A DNA stretch of 64,000 nucleotides from Variovorax sp. HW608 (GCF_900090195.1 NZ_LT607803.1:5606229-5670228); one strand, 5' to 3'; shown: positions 45,793-56,347, numbered from the stretch's first letter. The notes: generated from the sequence alone by a model not told the origin. A program made the numbers and translations.

Positions 45793-46976
45793 ACACAACC
45801 AAACAGCGCGTCACGGTGCTCGGGTCGACGGGGTCCGTCGGTGCCAGCACCCTCGACGTGATCGCCCGCCATCCCGACCGCTTCGAGGTCTTTGCACTGT
45901 CCGCGGCCACGAAGGTCGACGAGATGCTCGCGCAATGCGCGCGCTTTTCGCCGAAGTTCGCCGTGATGGCGAGCACGCCGCATGGTGAGCTGCTCGCCGA
46001 AAAGCTGGCCCGGAACGGTCTGCCGACGCGCGTCCTGATGGGTGCGGGCGCCCTCGAATCCATCGCCTCGCACGAGGAAGCCGATGCGGTGATGGCCGCC
46101 ATCGTCGGGGCGGCCGGCCTGGGTCCCTGTCTGGCCGCCGCCCGTGCCGGCAAGCGCCTGCTGCTCGCGAACAAGGAGGCGCTGGTGGTCGGCGGCGATC
46201 TGTTCATGAACACGGTGCGCACCGGCGGCGCGACCCTGCTGCCGATCGACAGCGAGCACTCGGCGATCTTCCAGTCGCTGCCGGAGGATCCGTCGACCTG
46301 GGCGCGGCGGATCGACAAGATCATCCTCACCGCTTCCGGCGGGCCGTTCCGCACGCGCTTGCCGGCGTCGCTGACGAGCGTGACGCCGGAGGAGGCGTGC
46401 GCCCATCCCAACTGGGTGATGGGCCGCAAGATTTCCGTGGACTCCGCGACCATGATGAACAAGGCGCTCGAGGTCATCGAGGCACGCCATCTGTTCGGTG
46501 TGCAGCCGGAGCAGATCGAGGTGGTGATCCATCCGCAGAGCGTGGTGCACTCGATGGTCCAGTTCACCGATTCGTCCGTGATCGCGCAACTGGGCACGCC
46601 CGACATGCGCGTGCCCATCGCGGTGGGGCTCTCGTGGCCCGAACGGATCGAGAGCGGCGCGAGCCGGCTCGATTTCCGCCAGATGGCCGCGCTCACCTTC
46701 GATCCGCCCAACGCGGAGCTCTTTCCCGGTCTCGAACTCGCCTGGCAGGCCCTGCGCGCCGCGCCCGGTACCACGGCGGTCCTGAACGCAGCCAACGAAG
46801 TCGCCGTCGAGGCCTTCCTCGATCGCAGGCTGCGCTTCGACCGGATCCATGCGGTCAACATGGAAACTTTGGAGGTGGTGCATCCCTCCAAGCCGCAGTC
46901 GCTCGGGGACCTGCTCGAACTCGATGCGACTGCCCGCGCCGCGGCCAACGCCGCTGCGCTGCGTTTCGCGGCCTGA
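45789..46976 (+). CDS. dxr: 1-deoxy-D-xylulose 5-phosphate reductoisomerase
   Basis: Dxr converts deoxyxylulose phosphate to methylerythritol phosphate with NADPH, the first committed step of the isoprenoid pathway and the target of fosmidomycin. It is 395 residues. The NADPH loop is GSTGSVGAST, LANKEALV is the second nucleotide contact, and PIDSEHSAIFQ contains the metal-binding acid residues. HPNWVMGRKISVDSATMMNK is the flexible-loop region. The GTG at 45789 overlaps the cdsA stop. IspD and IspF of the same pathway are at 22.7-23.9 kb. Confidence 0.97.
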   Translation: MNTTKQRVTVLGSTGSVGASTLDVIARHPDRFEVFALSAATKVDEMLAQCARFSPKFAVMASTPHGELLAEKLARNGLPTRVLMGAGALESIASHEEADAVMAAIVGAAGLGPCLAAARAGKRLLLANKEALVVGGDLFMNTVRTGGATLLPIDSEHSAIFQSLPEDPSTWARRIDKIILTASGGPFRTRLPASLTSVTPEEACAHPNWVMGRKISVDSATMMNKALEVIEARHLFGVQPEQIEVVIHPQSVVHSMVQFTDSSVIAQLGTPDMRVPIAVGLSWPERIESGASRLDFRQMAALTFDPPNAELFPGLELAWQALRAAPGTTAVLNAANEVAVEAFLDRRLRFDRIHAVNMETLEVVHPSKPQSLGDLLELDATARAAANAAALRFAA

Positions 46977-47000
46977 CGCCACCAACTTCCGGGACACCCG

Positions 47001-48371
47001 ATGCTCACAGTCGTCGCCTTCATCGTTGCACTGGGCCTCTTGATCGCGGTGCACGAATACGGTCACTACCGCGTGGCCGTCGCGTGCGGTGTGAAAGTGC
47101 TGCGTTTCTCGATCGGCTTCGGACCGACCCTCTATCGCTGGAAGCCGAAGCGCCAGCATCCGGGGCAGGACACCGAGTTCGTCATCGGCGCCTTCCCGAT
47201 CGGCGGCTACGTGAAGATGCTCGACGAGCGTGAAGGCCCGGTTGCGCCCGAGGAGCGGCATCGCGCGTTCAACACCCAGCCTCTGCGCTCTCGCTCCGCC
47301 ATCGTCGCTGCGGGCCCATTGGCCAACCTGCTGCTGGCGGTGCTGCTCTATACGCTGGTCAACTGGATCGGCGTGCAGGAGCCGGCCGCGAAGCTCGCGC
47401 GCCCGGTCGTGGCTTCCCTCGCGGAGGCGGCCGGCCTGCGTGGTGGCGAGCATGTCACGCGGGCAGGCTTCGATGGCGACCTGGAAAGCGTCCGATCGTT
47501 CGAGGATCTGCGCTGGCGCATCACGCGAGGCGCGCTCGACCAGCGCGACCTGACGCTGGAGATATCAGGCGAGGGCGGACGTCCATCCCGCGAGCTCGTG
47601 CTGCCCCTGAGCCGCGTCGAGGCCAAGGATGCCGACGCGCAGATGTTCAAGAAGATCGGTGTCGTCGCGCCGCTGACCCGCCCCGAGATCGGCGAAGTGA
47701 TGGCCAGGAGTGCGGCGGAGCGCGCCGGTCTGCACGCCGGTGATGTGGTGCGCGCCGTCGGGGGCGTTGCGATCCTCGATGGCCAGCAGTTGCGCGAGGT
47801 CATTCGCGCTTCGGTCAACGGCGACCAGCCGCGCAGCCAGACCTGGCAGGTCGAGCGCGCTGGGCAGATGGTCAAGATCGAGGTCGCGCCCGAGGTGCGC
47901 GATGAGGGCGCCACGAAGGTCGGCCGCATCGGCGCCTACGTGGGTGCGCCACCCGAGATGGTTCTGGTGCGGCAGGGCGCGGTCGAGGGATTCCGCAACG
48001 GCGTTGTCCGCACCTGGGAGGTCTCGGCGCTGACGGTGCGCATGATGGCCAAGATGGTCATCGGCGAAGCGTCGCTCAAGAACCTGAGCGGACCCCTGAC
48101 GATCGCCGACTATGCAGGGAAATCCGCGAGCCTCGGATTGACCCAGTACCTGGTTTTTCTCGCTCTGATCAGCGTGAGTCTTGGCGTGTTGAACCTGATG
48201 CCGTTGCCGGTCCTCGATGGAGGACACCTGATGTATTATCTTTGGGAGGGCCTGACCGGCAGGGGTGTTTCCGACGCATGGATGGAGCGGCTTCAACGCG
48301 GTGGTGTCGCGTTGCTGCTGGCCATGATGTCGATCGCACTCTTCAACGACGTCACGCGGCTCTTTGGTTAA
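47001..48371 (+). CDS. rseP: Site-2 intramembrane zinc protease RseP
   Basis: RseP cuts anti-sigma factor RseA in the membrane and thereby releases the envelope stress sigma factor. It is 456 residues. The zinc site is HEYGH at 18-22 in the first transmembrane helix. The third zinc ligand is in NLMPLPVLDGGHLMYY near the C-terminus. Two PDZ domains lie at about residues 125-195 and 215-300 (EVMARSAAERAGLHAGDVV). It sits directly before bamA, as in most proteobacteria. The ATG follows CTTCCGGGACACCCG. Confidence 0.96.
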   Translation: MLTVVAFIVALGLLIAVHEYGHYRVAVACGVKVLRFSIGFGPTLYRWKPKRQHPGQDTEFVIGAFPIGGYVKMLDEREGPVAPEERHRAFNTQPLRSRSAIVAAGPLANLLLAVLLYTLVNWIGVQEPAAKLARPVVASLAEAAGLRGGEHVTRAGFDGDLESVRSFEDLRWRITRGALDQRDLTLEISGEGGRPSRELVLPLSRVEAKDADAQMFKKIGVVAPLTRPEIGEVMARSAAERAGLHAGDVVRAVGGVAILDGQQLREVIRASVNGDQPRSQTWQVERAGQMVKIEVAPEVRDEGATKVGRIGAYVGAPPEMVLVRQGAVEGFRNGVVRTWEVSALTVRMMAKMVIGEASLKNLSGPLTIADYAGKSASLGLTQYLVFLALISVSLGVLNLMPLPVLDGGHLMYYLWEGLTGRGVSDAWMERLQRGGVALLLAMMSIALFNDVTRLFG

Positions 48372-48410
48372 CTATCTGCCAGCCCCTTCCGCGCTGGCTC
48401 AATTTCACAG

Positions 48411-50831
48411 ATGAATAATTCATTCAGTCGCTTTCGCCTGCGCAGCGTTGCCGCAGTTGTGGCCAGCGCGATTGCCGCCACCGCGGCTTGGGCGGTCGAA
48501 CCATTCACGGTTCGCGACATTCGGGTCGAAGGACTTCAGCGTGTGGAGCCTGGGACCATCTTCGCCTCGCTGCCCTTTCGCGTTGGCGATCAGTACAGCG
48601 ACGAGCGTGGTTCCGCCGCCATCCGTGCGCTGTTCGATCTGGGTTTGTTCAAGGATGTGCGCATCGACGTCAACGGCGATGTGCTGGTCGTGATCGTGGA
48701 AGAGCGGCCGACCATCGCGGATGTCGATTTCGTCGGCACGAAGGAATTCGACAAGGCAGCGCTTCAGAAGGCGCTGCGCGAAGTGGGCCTGGCGGAAGGC
48801 CGGCCCTTCGACAAGGCGCTGGCCGATCGCGCCGAGCAGGAGCTCAAGCGCCAGTACGTGAGCCGCAGTCTCTACAACGCACAGGTCGTCACGACGGTCA
48901 CGCCGATCGAGCGCAATCGGGTCAACCTGACCTTTACGGTGACCGAGGGTGAGCCCGCGCGCATCCGCGAAGTGCGCATCGTGGGCAACAAGGATTTCAG
49001 CGAGTCGACGCTGCTCAGCCTGTTCGATCAGGACAGCGGCGGCTGGCTGAGCTGGTACACCAAGTCCAACCAGTACTCGCGGGCCAAGCTCAACGCCGAC
49101 CTCGAGACGCTGCGCTCCTATTACCTGACGCGCGGCTATCTCGAGTTCCACATCGATTCGACCCAGGTGGCCATTTCCCCGGACCGCCAGGATCTCTCCG
49201 TCACGGTGAACCTCACCGAAGGCCAGAAGTTCGTGGTCTCGGGTGTCAAGCTGTCCGGCAACTTCCTCGGCCGTGAAGACGAGTTCAAGTCGCTGGTGAC
49301 GATCCAGCCGGGTGAGCCCTACAACGGCGAACAGGTCAACGAGACGATCAAGGCCTTCACCGACTATTTCGCTTCGTTCGGCTACGCCTTCGCCCACGTG
49401 CAGGCGGAGCCGGAGATCGACCGCGTCAACAACCGCGTCGCGCTGACCCTGAATGCCGACCCGGGCCGCCGCGTGTACGTCCGCCGCATCGCGATCGGTG
49501 GCAACAATCGCACCCGGGACGAAGTCATCCGCCGTGAATTCCGGCAGTTCGAAGCCTCCTGGTACGACGGCGACCGGATCAAGCTGTCCCGCGACCGCGT
49601 CGACCGCCTGGGCTTCTTCACCGAAGTCAATGTCGATACCCAGGAAGTGGCGGGCTCGCCGGATCAGGTCGACCTCATGATCAACGTGGCGGAGAAGCCG
49701 ACGGGCTCGCTGCAACTGGGCGCCGGCTTCTCGACCGCAGACAAGGTCTCCCTGACCTTCGGCATCTCGCAGGAGAACGTCTTCGGCTCCGGCAACTACC
49801 TCGGCGTGCAGGTCAATACCAGCAAGTACAACCGCACGCTGTCGTTGACGACGGTCGATCCGTACTTCACGAAGGACGGGATTTCCCGCGCCATCAGCCT
49901 GTACAGCACCACGACCCGGCCGTACTACACGGTCGACGGCGACTACAAGCTGGTCAACGAGGGCGGCAACATTCGCTTCGGCGTGCCGTTCAGCGAGGTC
50001 GACACGGTCTACTTCGGCGCCGGCCTCGAGCGCTACCACTTCGACCCGGGCAGCAAGGTGGCTGCCTTGACGCCGCAGTCCTATCGCAACTACTTCGGTT
50101 GCACCACGGGTGCCGACGGCCTGGTGATCATCTGCCAGGACAACTCGGTCAATGGTATTCCGCTGACCGTCGGCTGGTCGCGGGACGACCGGGACAGTGC
50201 CCTGGTGCCGAGTCGCGGCCGCCTGCAACGCGCCAACCTCGAGGTCGGCGCGGGCGGGGACATGAAGTACTACAAGGCCAACTACCAGTACCAGCAGTTC
50301 TTCCCGCTCAGCAAGCAGTACACGTTCGCGATCAACGGCGAACTCGGCTATGCGGACGCCTATGGCAACAAGGCCTACCCGATCTTCAAGAACTTCTACG
50401 CCGGTGGCCTGGGTTCGGTGCGAGGCTTCGAGCAGAACTCGCTGGGTCCGCGCGACCAGCCGATCGCGGGCCAGACCGAGGGCGCCGCTTTGGGCGGCAC
50501 CAAGAAGGCGATCTTCAACGCCGAGCTGAGCACACCGTTCCCCGGCGCCGGCAACGACCGCACGCTGCGCCTTTACGGTTTCTTCGACGCGGGTAACGTG
50601 TTTGCGGACCGGAATAGTTTCTCGACCGATGCGCAATGGGACGCCATCAGGAAGATTCGTGCCTCGGCCGGTTTGGGCATCAGCTGGGTTTCTCCGCTCG
50701 GACCATTGCGCCTGGCCTATGCGCTCCCGGTCAAGTATCAGAAAGCCGAGGGAAATCCGTTGGACCCGTCGACCTTCATCCCGGAGGATAGAATTCAGCG
50801 CTTGCAATTCCAGATCGGAACCTCCTTCTAA
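48411..50831 (+). CDS. bamA: Outer-membrane protein assembly factor BamA
   Basis: BamA inserts beta-barrel proteins into the outer membrane. It is 806 residues (E. coli 810). A signal peptide ends near residue 27 (AATAAWAVEP). Five POTRA domains fill residues 28 to about 425, starting with FTVRDIRVEGLQRVEPGT. A 16-strand barrel follows, with the conserved GLGSVRGFEQNSLGPR loop, equivalent to the VRGF motif. Its stop TAA overlaps the ATG of the skp gene by 1 base. The last residue is F in QIGTSF, the usual C-terminal aromatic. Confidence 0.97.
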   Translation: MNNSFSRFRLRSVAAVVASAIAATAAWAVEPFTVRDIRVEGLQRVEPGTIFASLPFRVGDQYSDERGSAAIRALFDLGLFKDVRIDVNGDVLVVIVEERPTIADVDFVGTKEFDKAALQKALREVGLAEGRPFDKALADRAEQELKRQYVSRSLYNAQVVTTVTPIERNRVNLTFTVTEGEPARIREVRIVGNKDFSESTLLSLFDQDSGGWLSWYTKSNQYSRAKLNADLETLRSYYLTRGYLEFHIDSTQVAISPDRQDLSVTVNLTEGQKFVVSGVKLSGNFLGREDEFKSLVTIQPGEPYNGEQVNETIKAFTDYFASFGYAFAHVQAEPEIDRVNNRVALTLNADPGRRVYVRRIAIGGNNRTRDEVIRREFRQFEASWYDGDRIKLSRDRVDRLGFFTEVNVDTQEVAGSPDQVDLMINVAEKPTGSLQLGAGFSTADKVSLTFGISQENVFGSGNYLGVQVNTSKYNRTLSLTTVDPYFTKDGISRAISLYSTTTRPYYTVDGDYKLVNEGGNIRFGVPFSEVDTVYFGAGLERYHFDPGSKVAALTPQSYRNYFGCTTGADGLVIICQDNSVNGIPLTVGWSRDDRDSALVPSRGRLQRANLEVGAGGDMKYYKANYQYQQFFPLSKQYTFAINGELGYADAYGNKAYPIFKNFYAGGLGSVRGFEQNSLGPRDQPIAGQTEGAALGGTKKAIFNAELSTPFPGAGNDRTLRLYGFFDAGNVFADRNSFSTDAQWDAIRKIRASAGLGISWVSPLGPLRLAYALPVKYQKAEGNPLDPSTFIPEDRIQRLQFQIGTSF

Positions 50832-51361
50832 TGACTGCTTTGCTCCGTGCCGCAGGTGCGCTGCTGCTTCCGGCCCTCATGGCCGTGGGAATGCCGGCGC
50901 ACGCGCAGGAAACCTTCCGGATCGGGTTCGTCAATCCGGATCGCGTTTTGCGCGAGGCCCTTCCCGCAAAGGCGGCGCAGGCCAAACTGGAATCCGAGTT
51001 TCTCAAGCGTGAAAAGGACCTGACCGCGCAAGGCGAGGCACTCAAGGCCGCTTCGGAGAAGTTCGAGCGCGAGGCTCCCACGCTGTCCGAAACCCAGCGC
51101 ATTGCCCGTCAGCGCGCGCTGGTCGAACAGGATCGGGACTTCCAGCGCCGCCGCCGCGAGTTCCAGGAAGACTTGAACGCGCGCAAGAACGAGGAGCTCC
51201 AGCAGGTCTACGAGCGCGCGAACCGCGTGGTCAAGCAGGTTGCCGAGGCCGAGAAGTACGACGCCATCCTGCAGGAGGCGATCTACATCAATCCCAAGCA
51301 CGACATCACCGAGAAGGTGATCAAGGCGCTGAACGCAACAACTACCAACGGCGGCAAATAG
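50831..51361 (+). CDS. skp: OmpH/Skp-family periplasmic chaperone
   Basis: Skp holds unfolded outer-membrane proteins on the way to BamA. It is 176 residues with a signal peptide cut after MPAHA (about residue 26). The OmpH domain begins [12 protein letters not shown], followed by long charged helices (about residues 55-130) that form the tentacles, and ends with [18 protein letters not shown]. It is coupled to bamA by a 1-base overlap and is followed by lpxD after 14 bases. Confidence 0.93.
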   Translation: MTALLRAAGALLLPALMAVGMPAHAQETFRIGFVNPDRVLREALPAKAAQAKLESEFLKREKDLTAQGEALKAASEKFEREAPTLSETQRIARQRALVEQDRDFQRRRREFQEDLNARKNEELQQVYERANRVVKQVAEAEKYDAILQEAIYINPKHDITEKVIKALNATTTNGGK

Positions 51362-51375
51362 CGCCGCATCTCGGT

Positions 51376-52362
51376 GTGGCAATCCGGCTAGGCGAAATCG
51401 TTGATGCGCTCGGGGGCGAGCTTGACGGCGATCGGGCGCTGTCCATCGAGCGGCTGGCGCCGCTGTCGACGGCGCAGCCCGACGCCATCAGCTTCCTGAG
51501 CCATCCCAAATACCGCAAGGAGCTTGCCGCCTCGAAGGCGGGGTGCGTCATCGTGGCGCCTTCCATGCGCGAAGCGGCGGCCGAGCGGGGTGCGTTCATC
51601 GTCGCGGCGGACCCCTACCTCTATTTCGCGCGGCTGACGCAGCTCTGGCGGAAGACCCATGCCAGGCCGGACGCCGTGCGAATCCACCCGACGGCCGTCA
51701 TCGATCCCGACGCGACGATCGATCCGACCGCTCGCATCGGCGCGCTGTGCGTGATCGAGCGCGGCGCGCGCATCGGCGCGGAGACCGTCCTGAAGTCCCG
51801 GGTGACCGTGAGCGAGGATTGCATCATCGGCGAGCGCTGCCTTCTGCATCCGGGTGTCGTGATCGGCGCGGACGGATTCGGACTCGCGCCGCATGAAGGC
51901 GCCTGGGTCAAGATCGAGCAGCTCGGCGCAGTTCGCATCGGCAACGACGTGGAGATCGGCGCCAATACCTGCATCGACCGCGGTGCGCTCGAAGACACCG
52001 TGATCGAGGACGGCGTCAAGCTCGACAACCTGATCCAGATCGGCCACAACGTGCACATCGGCAAGCACACGGCCATGGCCGGCTGCGCCGCCGTAGCGGG
52101 AAGTGCCACGATCGGCGCCTACTGCACGATCGGAGGGCGCGCGGGCGTCCTCGGGCATCTGACCATCGCCGATCACGTGCACATCTCGTCGACCTCGCTG
52201 GTGACCCGATCCATCCACAAGCCGGGCCACTACACCGGCGTGTTTCCCATCGACGACAATGCCGCCTGGGAAAAGAATGCAGCCACGCTCAAGCAACTGC
52301 ACAGTCTGCGCGAGCGCCTCAAGGCGCTGGAAAAACTGACGATGCAGGACAAGAAATCATGA
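51376..52362 (+). CDS. lpxD: UDP-3-O-(3-hydroxyacyl)glucosamine N-acyltransferase
   Basis: LpxD adds the second, amide-linked 3-hydroxyacyl chain of lipid A. It is 328 residues (E. coli 341). The N-terminal uridine-binding domain occupies about residues 1-100. The left-handed beta-helix of hexapeptide repeats runs to about 290 and includes the catalytic H224 in QIGHNVHIG. The start is the GTG at 51376, giving [16 protein letters not shown]. There is no strong ribosome site. The stop overlaps the fabZ start by 4 bases. Confidence 0.95.
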   Translation: MAIRLGEIVDALGGELDGDRALSIERLAPLSTAQPDAISFLSHPKYRKELAASKAGCVIVAPSMREAAAERGAFIVAADPYLYFARLTQLWRKTHARPDAVRIHPTAVIDPDATIDPTARIGALCVIERGARIGAETVLKSRVTVSEDCIIGERCLLHPGVVIGADGFGLAPHEGAWVKIEQLGAVRIGNDVEIGANTCIDRGALEDTVIEDGVKLDNLIQIGHNVHIGKHTAMAGCAAVAGSATIGAYCTIGGRAGVLGHLTIADHVHISSTSLVTRSIHKPGHYTGVFPIDDNAAWEKNAATLKQLHSLRERLKALEKLTMQDKKS

Positions 52363-52802
52363 CGCTCGATATCCATCAAATCCTCAAGCTGCTTCCCCAC
52401 CGCTACCCGTTCCTGCTTGTGGATCGCGTGATCGATATGGAGAAGGGCAAGCGCATCACGGCGATCAAGAACGTGACCATGAACGAGCCGTTCTTCAATG
52501 GCCATTTCCCGCACCGGCCGGTGATGCCGGGCGTGCTGATGCTCGAGGCGATGGCGCAGGCAGCGGCGCTGCTTTCGTTCCACTCGCTGGACATCGTTCC
52601 GGACGACAACACGATCTACTACTTCGCGGCGATCGACGGCGCGCGCTTCAAGCGTCCCGTCGAGCCCGGCGACCAGCTGAGGCTCGAAGTCGAGATCGAG
52701 CGCATGAAGGCCGGCATCTCGAAGTTCAAGGGCAAGGCGTCCGTCGGTGCCGAACTGGCGTGCGAGGCCACCCTGATGTGCGCCATGCGGCAGATCAATT
52801 GA
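52359..52802 (+). CDS. fabZ: 3-hydroxyacyl-ACP dehydratase FabZ
   Basis: FabZ dehydrates 3-hydroxyacyl-ACP in fatty-acid elongation and competes with LpxA and LpxD for the same 3-hydroxyacyl pool. It is 147 residues. The catalytic pair is H49 in [14 protein letters not shown] and E63 in [20 protein letters not shown] is the N-terminal signature. Placement between lpxD and lpxA is the normal order in proteobacteria. The stop is 13 bases before lpxA. Confidence 0.97.
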   Translation: MTLDIHQILKLLPHRYPFLLVDRVIDMEKGKRITAIKNVTMNEPFFNGHFPHRPVMPGVLMLEAMAQAAALLSFHSLDIVPDDNTIYYFAAIDGARFKRPVEPGDQLRLEVEIERMKAGISKFKGKASVGAELACEATLMCAMRQIN

Positions 52803-52815
52803 GCCTGCGCCGCGC

Positions 52816-53604
52816 ATGACTCTGATTCATCCCACGGCCATCGTCGACCCCGCCGCGCAACTGGACCCCACCGTCAGCGTCGGGCCCTACGCGGTGATCG
52901 GGCCGCACGTGCGCGTGGGTGCCGGCACCACGATCGGTGCGCACTGCGTGATCGAGGGCCGCACCACCATCGGCCGCGACAACCGGATATTCCAGTTCGC
53001 TTCCCTTGGCGCGATTCCGCAGGACAAGAAATACGCCGGCGAGCCGACCGAGCTCGTGATCGGCGATCGCAACACCATTCGCGAGTTCTGCACCTTCAAT
53101 CTCGGCACCGCGCAGGACGCCGGCGTCACGCGCGTGGGCGACGACAACTGGATCATGGCGTACGTGCACATCGCGCACGATTGCCAGCTCGGCAGCCAGA
53201 TCACCATGGCGAACAACGTGACCTTGGCCGGCCACGTCCACGTCGAGGACTGGGCGACCGTGGGCGGCCTCGCCGGCGTGCTCCAGCGCATGCGGATCGG
53301 CGCCCATACGATGGTCGGCTTCGCGAGCCACGTCAACAAGGATGTCCCGCCCTACATGGTGGTCGACGGCAGTCCGCTGGTCGTGCGTGGCGTCAATCTC
53401 GTCGGCCTCCGGCGCCGTGATTTCTCGGCCGAGCGCATCGCGGCCATCCGCGAGATGCACAAGTTGCTCTATCGCCAGGGCAAGACACTGGACGAAGCCC
53501 GCGAGGGCATCGCCGGGCTGGCCGCCGAGATGCCCCGCGCGGCGGAAGACATCGCCCGGATGGACGCTTTCCTGGGCAATGCCGTGAACGGCATCGCGCG
53601 CTGA
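52816..53604 (+). CDS. lpxA: UDP-N-acetylglucosamine 3-O-acyltransferase LpxA
   Basis: LpxA transfers the first 3-hydroxyacyl chain to UDP-GlcNAc, the first step of lipid A. It is 262 residues, of the hexapeptide-repeat beta-helix fold. The catalytic histidine is H121 in YVHIAHDC (E. coli H125). At the position of E. coli G173, which sets chain length, this protein has F169 (codon 53320-53322); the alignment from HIAHDC to DVPPY has no gaps. A bulky residue there suggests a short hydroxyacyl such as C10, by analogy with the methionine of Pseudomonas LpxA. The ATG lies 13 bases after fabZ. Confidence 0.96.
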   Translation: MTLIHPTAIVDPAAQLDPTVSVGPYAVIGPHVRVGAGTTIGAHCVIEGRTTIGRDNRIFQFASLGAIPQDKKYAGEPTELVIGDRNTIREFCTFNLGTAQDAGVTRVGDDNWIMAYVHIAHDCQLGSQITMANNVTLAGHVHVEDWATVGGLAGVLQRMRIGAHTMVGFASHVNKDVPPYMVVDGSPLVVRGVNLVGLRRRDFSAERIAAIREMHKLLYRQGKTLDEAREGIAGLAAEMPRAAEDIARMDAFLGNAVNGIAR

Positions 53605-53609
53605 ACCCA

Positions 53610-54764
53610 ATGTCGGTCGAAGCTGCAACGCGACAGTTCGCGCTGGTCGCAGGAGAAGCATCGGGCGATCTGCTGGCCGGGCTGCTGCTCGACGGCCTGC
53701 AGGCGCGCTGGCCCGAGCTGAAGGCGGTCGGGATCGGCGGCCCGCAGATGCTGTCGCGCGGCTTCGAAACCTGGTGGCCGCAGGAGAAGCTCGCGGTCCG
53801 CGGCTACATCGAAGTCCTGCGGCATTACGCCGAGATCGCCGGCATCCGCCGCCAGCTCAGGGCGCGCCTCCAGGGCGAGCGGCCGGACATCTTCATCGGC
53901 GTCGATGCGCCGGATTTCAACCTGGATCTCGAGGCCGGCCTGCGTGCCAGCGGCATCAAGACGGCGCACTTCGTCTGTCCCTCGATCTGGGCATGGCGTC
54001 CCGAACGCGTGGTGAAGCTGCGTGCCGCTGCCGATCACGTCCTTTGCATCTTTCCGTTCGAGCCCGAGCTGCTTGCCAAGCACGGCATCGCCGCCACCTA
54101 CGTCGGTCACCCGCTGGCCAAGGTCATCCCGATGACGCCCGATCGCGCGTCGGCTCGCGCCTCGCTCGGGCTGGCGGCCGATGCCACCGTGGTGGCCTTG
54201 CTGCCAGGAAGCCGCCGCTCGGAGATCCGCCACATCGCGCCGCGGTTCTTTGCCTCCGCGGCGCTCATGCGCAAGGCCCGGCCGTCGTTGCAGTTCATCG
54301 TTCCGGTCCTGCCGACGCTGCGGGCGGAGATCGAGCAGTTGCTTGAGGCCAGCGGGATGGCGGGCCAGGTGACGCTGCTCCACGGTCAATCCCATGCGGT
54401 GCTGGCCGCCTGCGACGTGACCTTGATCGCGAGCGGCACCGCCACGCTCGAGGCGGCGCTCTTCAAGCGGCCGATGGTGATCTCCTATCACATGAATTCG
54501 CTGACCTGGAACCTGATCATGCGGCACAAGCAGCTTCAGCCCTGGGTCGGACTGCCCAACATCCTTGCAGGAGAGTTCGTCGTGCCCGAGGTGCTCCAGG
54601 AGCGTGCAACGCCGCAGGCCTTGGCCGAGGCGACGCTCGAATGGCTCGACGCACCCGACAGGGTTCACGCCTTGCAACAACGTTTTTGCGCCCTGCACAG
54701 CGAATTGCTGCGCGATACACCGACACTGTGCGCTGATGCGATCCAGAAAGTTCTTGAAGGCTGA
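53610..54764 (+). CDS. lpxB: Lipid A disaccharide synthase
   Basis: LpxB joins UDP-diacylglucosamine and lipid X to the lipid A disaccharide at the inner membrane. It is 384 residues of GT-B fold. [13 protein letters not shown] near the N-terminus is the family signature. [11 protein letters not shown] and [10 protein letters not shown] are further family motifs. [19 protein letters not shown] contains the nucleotide-binding C-terminal site. Its last 29 bases overlap the preferred start of rnhB in another frame. Confidence 0.96.
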   Translation: MSVEAATRQFALVAGEASGDLLAGLLLDGLQARWPELKAVGIGGPQMLSRGFETWWPQEKLAVRGYIEVLRHYAEIAGIRRQLRARLQGERPDIFIGVDAPDFNLDLEAGLRASGIKTAHFVCPSIWAWRPERVVKLRAAADHVLCIFPFEPELLAKHGIAATYVGHPLAKVIPMTPDRASARASLGLAADATVVALLPGSRRSEIRHIAPRFFASAALMRKARPSLQFIVPVLPTLRAEIEQLLEASGMAGQVTLLHGQSHAVLAACDVTLIASGTATLEAALFKRPMVISYHMNSLTWNLIMRHKQLQPWVGLPNILAGEFVVPEVLQERATPQALAEATLEWLDAPDRVHALQQRFCALHSELLRDTPTLCADAIQKVLEG

Positions 54765-55437
54765 GCAGGCCACGCTGGCCTGGGACGCGCCGGGCCTGGT
54801 GGCCGGCGTCGACGAAGCGGGGCGCGGCCCGCTGGCGGGCCCGGTCGTTGCCGCGGCGGTGATCCTCGACGATCAGCGCCCGATCCGCGGCCTGGCGGAT
54901 TCGAAGACCCTGACCGCTCTGCAGCGCGAAAGGCTCAACGACCAGATCCTGGCCAGGGCCCTGTGCTGCTCGATCGCGCAGGCGAGCGTCGAGGAGATCG
55001 ACACGCACAACATCCTGCAGGCGACGATGCTCGCGATGCGCAGGGCGGTCGAGGGCCTGCGGCTCAAGCCGGCCAAGGTGCTGGTGGACGGCAACCGGCT
55101 CCCGACGCTCGATGTGCTGGCGGAGGCCGTGGTCAAGGGCGATGCGCGCATCAAGGCGATCTCGGCCGCTTCGATCCTCGCGAAGGTCTACCGCGACCGG
55201 CTCTGCGAGCAGCTTCACGCGGAGTTTCCGCTCTACGGCTTTGCCGGCCACAAAGGTTACAGCACGCCGGAGCACCTCGAGGCGCTGGAACGGCACGGCG
55301 CGTGCGTGCATCACCGGCGATCGTTCAGTCCCGTGGCGGCGGTGCTGGCGCGCGATTCGGGCGGGGCGGCGGGCATCCAGGGGGTCGGCGCCATCGTGGT
55401 GGAGGCGACGGGTGCCCTGATCCGGATCGCGCCATGA
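54736..55437 (+). CDS. rnhB: Ribonuclease HII
   Basis: RNase HII removes single ribonucleotides and RNA primers from DNA. The enzyme is 233 residues from the ATG at 54736, inside the end of lpxB. A TTG at 54754 is an alternative that would shorten the overlap. The metal site begins with [13 protein letters not shown], followed by [15 protein letters not shown] and the C-terminal [15 protein letters not shown]. The location behind lpxB is standard in proteobacteria. The stop overlaps the next ATG by 4 bases. Confidence 0.95.
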   Translation: MRSRKFLKAEQATLAWDAPGLVAGVDEAGRGPLAGPVVAAAVILDDQRPIRGLADSKTLTALQRERLNDQILARALCCSIAQASVEEIDTHNILQATMLAMRRAVEGLRLKPAKVLVDGNRLPTLDVLAEAVVKGDARIKAISAASILAKVYRDRLCEQLHAEFPLYGFAGHKGYSTPEHLEALERHGACVHHRRSFSPVAAVLARDSGGAAGIQGVGAIVVEATGALIRIAP

Positions 55438-56210
55438 CGTCCGAGCCCAGCCACATCACGTCGCGCGACAACGCACTGCTCAAGGAACTGCGAAAGCTCT
55501 CGCACGAGCCCGGCGCCTACCGCAAGGCCGGCCGGGTCTGGCTCGAGGGCGATCATCTTTGCCGGGCGGCCCGCGAGCGGGGTGTTCGCGCCGCGGTCGC
55601 GGTGTTCACGGAATCGGTCTGGCCGGCGGCGCGGGCCGAGTGGTCCGGGGCGGCCGACAAGACCGTCGTCATCGCCGACGCGCTGATGGCTGGCGTCAGC
55701 GGACTCGAATCCCCGGCGCCGATGGGGTTCGTGCTCGATCTGCCGTCGCGTCCAGCGGTCGAATCGCATGCACCCAGCGTGGTTCTCGACCGCCTCCAGG
55801 ACGCCGGAAACGTCGGCTCCATCCTCCGCAGTGCCGCGGCGTTCGGATTCAGGCAGGTGATCGCCCTGAAGGGCACCGCCGCGTTGTGGTCGCCGAAGGT
55901 GCTGCGCGCCGGCATGGGGGCGCATTTCGGCCTCCGGCTCATCGAGGGGGCGGAGATCGCCGCACTGGACGCCCTTTCGGTGCCTTTTGTGGCCACGAGC
56001 TCGCACCGCGGCGACTGGCTGCACCGGGCCGAATTGCCGTATCCGTGCGCCTGGCTCATGGGGCACGAGGGGCAGGGCGTTTCGGCCGAACTCGAGGCGC
56101 GGGCCGCGCGGCACATCCGGATTGCGCAGCCGGGCGGTGAAGAGTCGCTGAACGTGGCCGCCGCCGCCGCAATTTGCCTGCATGCCAGCGCCGCGCAGGC
56201 GAAGTCGTGA
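55434..56210 (+). CDS. TrmH/SpoU-family RNA 2'-O-methyltransferase
   Basis: A 258-residue SPOUT methyltransferase. An N-terminal substrate-binding domain begins [15 protein letters not shown]. The three SPOUT motifs are visible: [27 protein letters not shown] and SLNVAAAAA, which make the knotted S-adenosylmethionine site. This points to a ribose 2'-O-methylation of rRNA or tRNA; the exact position is not readable. It ends the forward cluster by overlapping rnhB by 4 bases, and a new promoter for carA follows immediately. Confidence 0.9.
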   Translation: MTSEPSHITSRDNALLKELRKLSHEPGAYRKAGRVWLEGDHLCRAARERGVRAAVAVFTESVWPAARAEWSGAADKTVVIADALMAGVSGLESPAPMGFVLDLPSRPAVESHAPSVVLDRLQDAGNVGSILRSAAAFGFRQVIALKGTAALWSPKVLRAGMGAHFGLRLIEGAEIAALDALSVPFVATSSHRGDWLHRAELPYPCAWLMGHEGQGVSAELEARAARHIRIAQPGGEESLNVAAAAAICLHASAAQAKS

Positions 56211-56222
56211 CCCGGCGCCGGG

Positions 56223-56228
56223 TATAAT
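56223..56228 (+). promoter_or_regulatory. carAp: -10 element of the carAB operon
   Basis: A perfect TATAAT lies 12 bases after the methyltransferase stop and 120 bases before the carA start. There is no clear -35. It implies a leader of about 110 bases, in which I recognise no attenuator, arginine box or pyrimidine-sensing motif. Confidence 0.65.
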
Positions 56229-56347
56229 CAAGGGCTTTCCCGAACATACCCCGCCCAGAGCGCACGCAAGCCAACTCCTCGACGAAAGTCGCGACCCGCG
56301 AGTCACATCTTGGGTTCGCTTTGGGCGTCATCCATCCGGAGATCCCA

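Noticed and set aside
48420..50807. 795-codon reverse frame opposite bamA
   Set aside because: Complement shadow; bamA has a signal peptide, POTRA repeats and the barrel motif.
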